A DNA stretch of 64,000 nt from Mediterranea sp. (in: CFB group bacteria). GTDB taxonomy: Bacteria > Bacteroidota > Bacteroidia > Bacteroidales > Bacteroidaceae. Made by a program: the position numbers and the translations under genes. Position 1 is the first letter of the stretch; each line of letters starts with the position of its first letter. The notes under the pieces were generated by a model. The model had not been told where the DNA came from, did not search any database, and saw only the letters and a list, made by a program, of their open reading frames with translations. The DNA is taken from contig JAISIZ010000034.1 of assembly GCA_031261785.1 (NCBI GenBank), positions 62,001 through 126,000 on the forward strand, in the 5' to 3' direction. Positions 27,819 through 36,007 of this stretch are shown here, piece after piece.

Positions 27819-29654
27819 ATGAAACGAGAGATAAAATTCAGCTTAATGTTCCGTGACATGTGGCAATCGGCCGGAAAGTACGTGCCACGGGTAGATCAAT
27901 TGGTGAAAGTGGCCCCGGCCATCATCGAAATGGGCTGCTTCGCCCGAGTGGAAACCAACGGAGGAGGATTCGAGCAAGTGAACCTCCTGTTCGGAGAGAA
28001 CCCCAACCGAGCCGTGCGCGAATGGACGAAACCCTTCCACGAAGCCGGCATCCAGACACACATGCTCGACCGGGCGCTGAACGGACTACGCATGAGTCCC
28101 GTGCCGGCCGACGTGCGCAAGCTCTTCTACAAGGTGAAGAAGGCCCAAGGCACCGACATCACCCGCACCTTCTGCGGACTGAACGACGTGCGCAACATCG
28201 CCCCCTCCATCGCCTACGCCAAGGAGGCAGGCATGATCTCGCAATGCTCCCTCTGCATCACCCACTCGCCCATACACACCGTGGAGTACTACACCAACAT
28301 GGCGCTCGAACTCATCGCGCTGGGAGCCGACGAGATCTGCGTGAAGGACATGGCCGGCATAGGACGGCCGGCCTCGCTGGGCAAACTGGTAGCCAACATC
28401 AAGAAAGCGCACCCCGAAATCCCCGTGCAGTACCACAGCCACGCCGGACCGGGATTCAACATGGCCAGCATACTCGAGGTGTGCGAAGCCGGATGCGACT
28501 ATATCGACGTGGGCATGGAACCCCTGTCGTGGGGAACGGGACACGCCGACCTCCTCAGCGTGCAAGCCATGCTGAAGGACGCCGGATACCAGGTGCCCGA
28601 AGTCAACATGGAGGCTTACATGAAGGTGAGAGGAATGATCCAGGAATTCATGGACGACTTCCTCGGCCTATACATCAGCCCGCAAAACAGGCTGATGAAC
28701 TCCCTGCTCATCGGGCCGGGACTACCCGGAGGCATGATGGGAAGCCTCATGGCCGACCTCGAGACCAACCTCGAGTCCATCAACAAGTACAAGGCCAAAC
28801 GCAACCTCCCCTTCATGACGCAAGACCAGCTGCTCATCAAGCTCTTCAACGAAGTGTCGTACGTATGGCCGCGCGTGGGATACCCACCCTTGGTCACCCC
28901 CTTCAGCCAATACGTGAAAAACCTCGCCATGATGAACGTGATGGCGATGGAGAAAGGCAAGGAACGATGGGGGATGATAGCCGACGACATCTGGGACATG
29001 ATACTCGGCAAGGCGGGACGACTGCCCGGAACCCTCGCCCCGGAAATCGTGGAGAAGGCCGAGCGCGAGGGACGCAAATTCTTCGACGGCAACCCGCAGG
29101 ACAACTACCCCGACGCCCTCGACAAGTACCGCAAGCTGATGAAAGAGAATAAATGGCCCGCGGGACAGGACGATGAGGAACTCTTCGAGTACGCCATGCA
29201 CCCCGCGCAGTACGAGGCATACAAAAGCGGGAAAGCCAAGGAGGACTTCCTCGAGGACGTGGCCAAACGACGCGCCGAGAAGGAGAAGTCGCCCCTGGAC
29301 GACGCCAAGCCAAAGACGCTCACCGTGCAAGTCGACGGACAGTCGTACCGCGTCACCGTGGCCTACGGCGACGTCGATCTCCCGACCGACAGCCCGGCCG
29401 CCGCGCAAATCGCCAGCGGCGAGGGACGGGACGTGCTCTCGCCCCTCGAAGGGAAATTCTTCTTAGTGAAAAACGCGCAGGAGACGCCGCTCAAACCCGG
29501 CGACACCGTGAAGAAAGGCGACGTGCTGGGATACGTGGAGGCCATGAAGACCTACAACGCCATACGGGCCGAATTTGACGGCACCGTGACAGCCATCTGC
29601 GTCGCGCCGGGAGATGCGGTATCCGAGGATGACATTCTAATGAAGATCGCGTGA
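27819..29654 (+). CDS. oadA: Carboxyltransferase/biotin carrier alpha subunit (OadA-like)
   Basis: Moves CO2 from the substrate (oxaloacetate in OadA) to a biotin on its own C-terminal domain, for decarboxylation by the membrane subunit. Seen: a TIM-barrel carboxyltransferase domain from residue 1 to about 300 with VKDMAGIGRPA (carboxylated Lys) and YHSHAGPG (metal-binding His pair), a helical linker domain, an Ala/Pro-poor connector, and a biotin carrier domain with EAMKT near residue 577. Length 611. The N-terminal metal motif reads FRDMWQS rather than the usual LRDAHQS; Asp and the Gln-Ser are kept. Also annotated as pyruvate carboxylase subunit B in related genomes. No biotin carboxylase gene is adjacent. 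Confidence 0.88.
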   Translation: MKREIKFSLMFRDMWQSAGKYVPRVDQLVKVAPAIIEMGCFARVETNGGGFEQVNLLFGENPNRAVREWTKPFHEAGIQTHMLDRALNGLRMSPVPADVRKLFYKVKKAQGTDITRTFCGLNDVRNIAPSIAYAKEAGMISQCSLCITHSPIHTVEYYTNMALELIALGADEICVKDMAGIGRPASLGKLVANIKKAHPEIPVQYHSHAGPGFNMASILEVCEAGCDYIDVGMEPLSWGTGHADLLSVQAMLKDAGYQVPEVNMEAYMKVRGMIQEFMDDFLGLYISPQNRLMNSLLIGPGLPGGMMGSLMADLETNLESINKYKAKRNLPFMTQDQLLIKLFNEVSYVWPRVGYPPLVTPFSQYVKNLAMMNVMAMEKGKERWGMIADDIWDMILGKAGRLPGTLAPEIVEKAEREGRKFFDGNPQDNYPDALDKYRKLMKENKWPAGQDDEELFEYAMHPAQYEAYKSGKAKEDFLEDVAKRRAEKEKSPLDDAKPKTLTVQVDGQSYRVTVAYGDVDLPTDSPAAAQIASGEGRDVLSPLEGKFFLVKNAQETPLKPGDTVKKGDVLGYVEAMKTYNAIRAEFDGTVTAICVAPGDAVSEDDILMKIA

Positions 29655-30889
29655 TGGAGAAGATTTTTGAGAAACTGTTCGAGATGACGGCTTTCAGCAA
29701 CATCTTCGACGACCCGCAATTCCTCATCATGTACGCCATCGCGTTCATCCTGCTCTACCTCGGCATCAAGAAACAATACGAGCCTCTGCTCCTCGTGCCC
29801 ATCGCCTTCGGCGTGCTGCTGGCCAACTTCCCCGGAGGGGGCATGGGCGTGACACAGGCCGACGAGGCGGGCAACGTGCTGGTGAACGGCGCGACGATGA
29901 ACATCTGGGACATGCCACTGCACGACATCGCTCACGAGCTGGGACTGATGAACTTCATCTATTACCTGCTCATCAAGACCGGATTCCTGCCTCCCATCAT
30001 CTTCATGGGCGTGGGAGCGCTGACCGACTTCGGCCCCATGCTGCGCAACCTGCGCCTCTCCATCTTCGGGGCGGCGGCGCAACTGGGAATCTTCACCGTG
30101 CTGCTGGTAGCCATACTGATAGGCTTCACGCCCCAGGAGGCCGCCTCGCTCGGCATCATCGGCGGGGCCGACGGCCCCACGGCCATCTTCACCACCATCA
30201 AGCTGGCGCCGCAACTGCTGGGACCCATCGCCATCGCCGCCTACTCGTACATGGCGCTGGTGCCGGTCATCATCCCGCTGGTGGTGAGGCTGCTGTGCAG
30301 CAAGAAGGAGCTGAGCATCAACATGAAGGAGGAGGAGAAAAAGTATCCCTCGAAAGTGGAAATCAAGAACCTGCGCGTGCTGAAGATTATCTTCCCTATC
30401 GCCGTCACCACCGTGGTGGCCCTCTTCGTGCCCACCGCCGTGCCGCTGGTTGGCATGCTGATGTTCGGCAACCTCGTGAAAGAGATCGGCGCCAACACCT
30501 CGCGCCTGTTCGACGCCGCCTCCAACGGCATCATGAACGCCGCCACCATCTTCCTCGGCCTTTCGGTCGGGGCGACCATGACCTCCGAGGCGTTCCTCAA
30601 CTGGACCACCATCGGCATCGTGGTGGGCGGCTTCCTGGCCTTCGCCCTCTCCATAACGGGCGGCATCCTGCTGGTGAAGCTGTTCAACCTCTTCTCCAAA
30701 CGGAAGATCAACCCGCTCATCGGCGCCACCGGACTGAGCGCCGTGCCCATGGCGAGCCGCGTGGCCAATGAAATCGCGCTGAAGTACGACCCCAAGAACC
30801 ACCTGCTGCAATACTGCATGTCGAGCAACATATCCGGCGTGATAGGCTCGGCCGTGGCGGCAGGCGTGCTCATCTCCTTCCTGTCGTAA
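29654..30889 (+). CDS. oadB: Sodium-translocating decarboxylase beta subunit (OadB-like)
   Basis: Inner-membrane subunit that decarboxylates carboxybiotin and exports sodium ions. Seen: about 9-11 hydrophobic segments, IPIAFGVLLANFPGG-like block near residue 50, the GGADGPTAIF motif near residue 175 whose Asp is the sodium-coupling residue, and GLSAVPMASRVA near the C-terminus. Length 411. ATG 29654 overlaps the oadA stop by one base (TGATG); a GTG at 29651 would add one Met. The operon ends at a strong terminator 28 bases downstream. Likely adds to membrane energisation during anaerobic growth. Confidence 0.92.
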   Translation: MEKIFEKLFEMTAFSNIFDDPQFLIMYAIAFILLYLGIKKQYEPLLLVPIAFGVLLANFPGGGMGVTQADEAGNVLVNGATMNIWDMPLHDIAHELGLMNFIYYLLIKTGFLPPIIFMGVGALTDFGPMLRNLRLSIFGAAAQLGIFTVLLVAILIGFTPQEAASLGIIGGADGPTAIFTTIKLAPQLLGPIAIAAYSYMALVPVIIPLVVRLLCSKKELSINMKEEEKKYPSKVEIKNLRVLKIIFPIAVTTVVALFVPTAVPLVGMLMFGNLVKEIGANTSRLFDAASNGIMNAATIFLGLSVGATMTSEAFLNWTTIGIVVGGFLAFALSITGGILLVKLFNLFSKRKINPLIGATGLSAVPMASRVANEIALKYDPKNHLLQYCMSSNISGVIGSAVAAGVLISFLS

Positions 30890-30917
30890 GGACGGGAACG
30901 GAAGGAAGGGACATTCG

Positions 30918-30973
30918 CCGAACGAAAAAAGCCTCGCGATGGAGCTATCCATCGCGAGGCTTTTTTCGTTCGG
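30918..30973. terminator. Bidirectional terminator between oadB and GH20
   Basis: A 26-bp perfect inverted repeat with a 4-base loop (GCTA); the GC core GCCTCGCGATGGA is flanked by A6 on one side and T6 on the other, so it works as an intrinsic terminator for both converging genes. Confidence 0.95.
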
Positions 30974-30993
30974 CCGGTTAGACAGGGTATGCC

Positions 30994-32679
30994 TTACTTG
31001 GCTTCGCCTTGCGGCTCGCCGTCCGCGGCGGGAGCTTCGCCCTGCTCGGGGGTCTGGAAGACGAACTTGCAGTAGTTATAGCCCTCGGCGTCGTACCAGT
31101 GGCGCAGGCGCGAGAGGCGGCTCAGGAAGCCGTCGTAGTCCTTGGCGGCGGTGGTCCACTGCAACTCGGAGAGGGCGGCCCAGCGGGGCAGCACCATGTA
31201 CTGCGCTTGCGAGAGCGTGGGGATGTACTCCGTCCATAGGTTGGCCTGCACGCCGATGATGTACTTATGCTCTTCGGGGGTCAGCTCTTCGGGCAACGGA
31301 TCGAAGCCGTACACCTTCTCCAGGGGCACGTAGCCACCTATGGCCTCGGGTTCGTTCTTGGTGTCCTTCACCTGATAGTAGTCGAAGTAGAGGTAGTCGG
31401 TAGGAGTCATGATGACGTCGTGCTTCTGCTTGGCGGCCTCGATGCCTCCCTTGATGCCGCGCCACGACATCACGGTGGCGTTGGGCGACAGTCCGCCCTC
31501 GAGAATCTCGTCCCAACCAATCATGTCGCGTCCGTGGGCGTTGAGGAATTTCTCCGCGTGGTTGATGACGAAGCTCTGCAGGTACTCCTCTTTGCTATGC
31601 TTCTTGTCGCCCTTGATACCCAGTGCCTTGATGCGCTTCTGGCAGTCGGGGCACTTCTCCCACTGCGTCTTGGGGCATTCGTCGCCGCCCACGTGTATGT
31701 ACGTAGAGGGGAAGATGTCCATGATCTCCGTCAGCACGTCGTCGATGAAAGTGAGCACGCTGTCCTTGCCGGCGCAGAGCACGTTGTCCGACACGCCCCA
31801 CATCGTCCACACTTTGTACGGGCCTCCCGTGCATCCCAGCTCGGGATAGGCGGTGAGCGCCGCTTGCATGTGTCCGGGCATGTCAATCTCGGGAATCACG
31901 GTGATGTAGCGGTCGGCGGCGTACTTCACGATCTCCTTAGCCTGCTCCTGGGTGTAGAAGCCGCCGTAGGGCTTGCCGTCGTACTTACCCGTGTTGTGCC
32001 CGATGACGGTCTCGTCGCGCATCGATCCCACCTCGGTGAGCTTGGGATATTTCTTGATTTCGATGCGCCACCCCTGGTCGTCGGTGATGTGCCAATGGAA
32101 ACGGTTCATGTTGTGCAGCGCCATCATGTCGATGTAGCTCTTCACCTCGTCGACGGTGAAGAAGTGGCGCGACACGTCGAAGTGCGCTCCCCGGTAGCCG
32201 AACCGGGGCGCGTCGTTGATGGTCGCCTCGGGCAGCGCAACGTCAGCGCCCAAGGCGATGGGCAGCGACTTGCGCAACGTCTGTATGCCGTAGAACACGC
32301 CGGCCGCGGTACTGCCGGTGATGGAAACGCCGTCGGCCGTCACCTTCAGCTGGTAGGCCTCGGGATTGTCCGACACTTGCCCGATCGCCAGCGTGATGGC
32401 ATTCTTGCCTTCGGTGCCCTCCTCGATGGCGAAATCTTTTCCTGTGGCCGTCTTCAGGTATTCGGCCAGGAACTGGGCATTGCGCAGCATGTCCTCGTTG
32501 CCTTGCGGATAGACGATTTTCACGCCGCTTTTCAGCACGAACGGCGAACCTTGTTCGGCCGTCACGATTTGCTGTGGCAGGGGAACGACTTGGTAGTTGG
32601 CTACCTCGGTCACCGACTGACAGGAGGCGAGGGCTCCCGCCGCGGCCAGACAGCCGGTAAGTTTGATAAATGATCTCAT
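30994..32679 (-). CDS. GH20 beta-N-acetylhexosaminidase, lipoprotein
   Basis: Removes terminal GlcNAc or GalNAc from glycans. Seen: lipoprotein signal with ALASC (Cys20), an N-terminal GH20b-type domain with QLKVTADGVSITGSTAAGVFYG, then the catalytic barrel with RGAHFDVSRHFF, HWHITDDQGWRIEIK and HVGGDECPKTQW (catalytic Asp-Glu). Length 561. The C-terminal end is a Glu, Pro and Ala-rich tail. Lies 64 bases downstream of the beta-mannosidase on the same strand, so probably co-transcribed; together the two could trim N-glycan cores or mucin glycans at the cell surface or periplasm. Confidence 0.93.
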   Translation of the reverse strand: MRSFIKLTGCLAAAGALASCQSVTEVANYQVVPLPQQIVTAEQGSPFVLKSGVKIVYPQGNEDMLRNAQFLAEYLKTATGKDFAIEEGTEGKNAITLAIGQVSDNPEAYQLKVTADGVSITGSTAAGVFYGIQTLRKSLPIALGADVALPEATINDAPRFGYRGAHFDVSRHFFTVDEVKSYIDMMALHNMNRFHWHITDDQGWRIEIKKYPKLTEVGSMRDETVIGHNTGKYDGKPYGGFYTQEQAKEIVKYAADRYITVIPEIDMPGHMQAALTAYPELGCTGGPYKVWTMWGVSDNVLCAGKDSVLTFIDDVLTEIMDIFPSTYIHVGGDECPKTQWEKCPDCQKRIKALGIKGDKKHSKEEYLQSFVINHAEKFLNAHGRDMIGWDEILEGGLSPNATVMSWRGIKGGIEAAKQKHDVIMTPTDYLYFDYYQVKDTKNEPEAIGGYVPLEKVYGFDPLPEELTPEEHKYIIGVQANLWTEYIPTLSQAQYMVLPRWAALSELQWTTAAKDYDGFLSRLSRLRHWYDAEGYNYCKFVFQTPEQGEAPAADGEPQGEAK

Positions 32680-32743
32680 AAACTTGATAAATTTAGAAGT
32701 TAATGTTAATAATTGATTGTTTGCTATCTATCATTCGCGTACA

Positions 32744-35338
32744 TCAGTCGTATGTCTCGCGTATATGGCGTATCCTCACGGGCAGCGGCTCGCCGCTCTT
32801 GATCAGCGGTGAGGTGATCACCACCCGCTTCTGTTCCCCGGGCAGGAGGTCGAAGAAATTGTCGCTGAAACGGGCACCCTGCGCCGGCACCTCAATGAAC
32901 ACGTCCTTGGCCAGCAACGGGGAGTGGAGCGTCAGCTCGCATCGCCCGTCGGTCTGCTTCATCCGGTAGGTCACCTGGGGTCTCGGAAGGTCGAGGTCTT
33001 TCGTTTTCCTGAAGAAGTGGACATCGCTGGCTACGGGCCGTCCCCGTTTGTCGGTGAGCGTGAGGCGGAGATAAGCGCTCCCCCACTCCGTCTCGGGCAG
33101 CAACTCGGAAATCCGCATGGCGCGTACGAGGGTCGAGGCGTTGGCGGGCAGCTCCAGGTGGCGCTGGCGTATCGGCTTGCCAAGCCCGCGGCCGCCGAAG
33201 TCCTCCACCCGCATCTCCAACGTCAGGTCCGACAGGGTGTCGAGGCGGTCGGAAAGCAGATAGACGTCCAACGTGTCGCCCCGTTGCAACGGGTTCAGCG
33301 CCACGGGAGCGAACGCCCTCAGGGCTTGGTAGTGCAGCGCTTTCCAGTTACCGTAATAGTCGATGCCCGACCACGACACCACCGGCCAGCTGTCGTTGAG
33401 CTGCCAATAGAGGGTACCCATGCAGTAGGGACGGTTGCGACGGTGTGCCTCCAGTCCGTGGCGCATGCCCTGTCCCTGGAGCACGAGACCGACGTAGACG
33501 AAATCGTCGAACGCCTCGGGCACATGGAAGTCGCGCTCCATATAGGTGCGGATGAGGTCGTTGCCTATGCTGCTCTTCTGGTGGGCGTTCATCACCGGGG
33601 ATTCGATCTGGTAGTCGGCCGAATCGGCGAAAGCGGCGATGGTCTTCATCTCGGGAAACGACTGGAAGCCGAACTCGCTCATGAAGCGTGGAAGGTCGAC
33701 ATCGAGCGATTCGAAGGTCTTCTTTCCGTACCACACCCCCCAGTTGTGACTGTCGCCCACGCCCCACGAGCCGGGTATCGCCCAGTTGGCGAAGTAGGGC
33801 GAGGTATGCACGTAGAAGCGTTCGCCGTCCAGCTCCTTCACCTTGGCGGGCAGCAGCCGGTGGAACAGTTTGTCGTATCCGTCCCACATCCCTTGGTACA
33901 CCTCGGGCGTGTATCTATCCTTAAAGCCCCAATACTTCATCGCCTCGAGGATTTCGTTGTTGCCGCACCACATCGCCAGGGAGGCATGTCCCCGCAGGCG
34001 GCGAATGTTGTAGTCGGCCTCCCGCTCCACCCGGCTCATGAAGCTGGTGTCTGAAGGATAGGGGGCGCAGGCGAACATGAAGTCTTGCCAGATGAGGATG
34101 CCGTTCTCGTCGGCCAAGTCGTAGAATCGGTTGTCTTCGTACGTGCCTCCTCCCCACACCCGAATCATGTTCATGTTGGCCTCGCGGATGTCGCGGAAAA
34201 GTGTCTGGTAACGTTCGGTGGTCACCGCCGGCAGCATGGCGTCCTGCGGGATGTAGTTGGCGCCCTTGGCGAAGAGCGGCACGCCGTTCACCTCGAAGTA
34301 GAACGATTCGCCGTCCTTGTCCTTCTCGTTCACCACCCGCACGGTGCGCAGGCCGACGCGGCGCGCCTGTCCGGCCACGGGCTTGCCGTCTACCGTCAGC
34401 CGTGCCGACATATTATATAAGGTAGGCTCTCCCCATCCGTTGGGCATCCACCGTTCGGGCGAGGCGATATCCATGGGCACCACCACGCGGTTCGTGCCTG
34501 GCCGCAGCGTCACCTTCGTGCCTCCCGTGGCACGTTCCTCGCCCCTCAGCGAACAGATGAGCCTTAGCTCGGCTTCTACCGGATGGGGCAGGACGTTCCT
34601 CACCTCCAGCTCGTGGGAGAGGTGCGCCCGCAAGTCGGCGAGCGAAAGTTGCTTGACGTAATAATCGTCGATGGTGGCGACGTCGAAAAAGCGGAGCGTC
34701 ACCGGTCGCCACACGCCACACGTCACCATGCGTATGCCCCAGTCCCAGCCATAGCTATAGGGCGCCTTGCGCGAGAAGACGCTGAGATGTTTGTCGCCGC
34801 GGTCGTTGTCGGCCGGATAGTCGAATCCGTTGGAAGCGTACTGCGGCAGCGTCTGCTTGATGGGCGACCGGAAATAGATGTGGAGACGGTTCTCGCCGAC
34901 CCGCAACAACTCCTTTACGGGGACGGTATAACCCACGAACATATTGTCGGCCTTGAGCAACGACGCGCCGTTGAGGTAGACATCGGCGTAGGTATCCAGT
35001 CCCTCGAACGTCAGCTCGGCGGCGTCGCGCGCAAGCTGGTCGGGGGTGACCACGAACGTGGTCCGGTACTCCCAATCTTCGTTTTCCACCCACTGGATCT
35101 TCTGCTCGTTGGTGCCGAAGAATGGGTTGGGCAACTCCTGATGGCGCAACAGATCCTGGTGCACGGTGCCCGGCACCACGGCGGGCAGCCACCGTTCTTT
35201 CGCCGCTCGCGAAAACTCCCACCCGGCATTCAACGATAGTGTATCCGAGGTGTCCATGTCCTGGCCGTAAGCCACGCCGCAACCGATCGATAGGCAACTC
35301 GCTACCCATACCTTGCAAACGCTCCATTTCAAGTTCAT
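32744..35338 (-). CDS. GH2 beta-mannosidase, exported
   Basis: Cleaves terminal beta-mannose. Seen: signal peptide (MNLKWSVCKVWVASCLSI then cleavage near AYGQ), GH2 sugar-binding domain with LNAGWEFSRA and GTVHQDLL, then the catalytic barrel with WCGNNEILEAMKYWG (acid/base Glu) and FMSEFGFQSFPEM (nucleophile Glu), and C-terminal beta domains. Length 864 from ATG 35338. The frame is open 48 bases further up, but the signal peptide begins at 35338 and a -7 box at 35364-35371 would fall inside the longer version. Family specificity for mannosides is inferred from the SEFGFQS block. Confidence 0.9.
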   Translation of the reverse strand: MNLKWSVCKVWVASCLSIGCGVAYGQDMDTSDTLSLNAGWEFSRAAKERWLPAVVPGTVHQDLLRHQELPNPFFGTNEQKIQWVENEDWEYRTTFVVTPDQLARDAAELTFEGLDTYADVYLNGASLLKADNMFVGYTVPVKELLRVGENRLHIYFRSPIKQTLPQYASNGFDYPADNDRGDKHLSVFSRKAPYSYGWDWGIRMVTCGVWRPVTLRFFDVATIDDYYVKQLSLADLRAHLSHELEVRNVLPHPVEAELRLICSLRGEERATGGTKVTLRPGTNRVVVPMDIASPERWMPNGWGEPTLYNMSARLTVDGKPVAGQARRVGLRTVRVVNEKDKDGESFYFEVNGVPLFAKGANYIPQDAMLPAVTTERYQTLFRDIREANMNMIRVWGGGTYEDNRFYDLADENGILIWQDFMFACAPYPSDTSFMSRVEREADYNIRRLRGHASLAMWCGNNEILEAMKYWGFKDRYTPEVYQGMWDGYDKLFHRLLPAKVKELDGERFYVHTSPYFANWAIPGSWGVGDSHNWGVWYGKKTFESLDVDLPRFMSEFGFQSFPEMKTIAAFADSADYQIESPVMNAHQKSSIGNDLIRTYMERDFHVPEAFDDFVYVGLVLQGQGMRHGLEAHRRNRPYCMGTLYWQLNDSWPVVSWSGIDYYGNWKALHYQALRAFAPVALNPLQRGDTLDVYLLSDRLDTLSDLTLEMRVEDFGGRGLGKPIRQRHLELPANASTLVRAMRISELLPETEWGSAYLRLTLTDKRGRPVASDVHFFRKTKDLDLPRPQVTYRMKQTDGRCELTLHSPLLAKDVFIEVPAQGARFSDNFFDLLPGEQKRVVITSPLIKSGEPLPVRIRHIRETYD

Positions 35339-35363
35339 AATGAGAATATTTGATTTAGCGGCG

Positions 35364-35371
35364 TAAAGATA
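35364..35371 (-). promoter_or_regulatory. -7 box of the GH2-GH20 operon
   Basis: Minus-strand TATCTTTA, one base from TAnnTTTG, 26 bases before ATG 35338; no clear -33 element. Confidence 0.4.
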
Positions 35372-35607
35372 TTCTTTTTCCCCCATATCTACACCATCCC
35401 TTCCCTACATTTAATGTAGATTTAGCGATCGCCAATGGCGAGGATACCGCGTATATCGGACAATCGCCGCTTTGATTCTTATCGTGACCCGGGATTGGAC
35501 CTAATATTCAACAGGAAGTGAACGCTTTAAGCCAGTCTGTCGCCCCGGTCCGGACTTTATCACGGCGGAAAAGTTGAGCGTCATTCCCAAAAAAGGAAGT
35601 GTTTCCT
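35372..35607. other. Intergenic stretch without recognised gene
   Basis: Between the GH2 promoter and the tRNA promoter. No coding frame or RNA element recognised. Confidence 0.4.
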
Positions 35608-35637
35608 TTTGTAGTTTCAAATAAAGCAGTAATTTTG
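35608..35637 (+). promoter_or_regulatory. Promoter of tRNA-Thr
   Basis: -33 TTTG at 35608-35611, an 18-base spacer, and -7 TAATTTTG at 35630-35637: both boxes match the Bacteroidota consensus. The tRNA begins 23 bases downstream. Confidence 0.7.
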
Positions 35638-35659
35638 CACGCCGTAAACGAGAGCGAAC

Positions 35660-35732
<73 letters not shown>

Positions 35733-35737
35733 CTCCC

Positions 35738-35782
35738 AAGCGGAAGCATCGACTACAATCGTAGCCGGTGCTTCCGCTTTTT
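35738..35782 (+). terminator. Intrinsic terminator after tRNA-Thr
   Basis: AAGCGGAAGCA pairs with TGCTTCCGCTT, followed by a T run; it begins 6 bases after the tRNA. Confidence 0.88.
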
Positions 35783-35938
35783 AACGCGTGGCGTTCGCAT
35801 GCCATACCCCATTCCTGTTCGCCAAAAAGTGTTGTTCCGCAACGCGTTACATGGCAAAAATAGCCTCTTTTATCCCCCTGCGTACAAAACGAGAGTTTTA
35901 TCGCACATTTTGATAGCCTCCAAAGAGAGCAAAAGGCC

Positions 35939-35946
35939 TATCTTTG
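35939..35946 (+). promoter_or_regulatory. -7 box of the fimbrial-like lipoprotein operon
   Basis: TATCTTTG, an exact consensus, 62 bases before ATG 36008. A TTTG at 35909-35912 is 26 bases upstream, wider than usual. Confidence 0.5.
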
Positions 35947-36007
35947 CGGAGTTTTCACTTCATGGAACATAATAACCCTGAATAAAAGAGCGTAAAGAGA
36001 GAACAAA

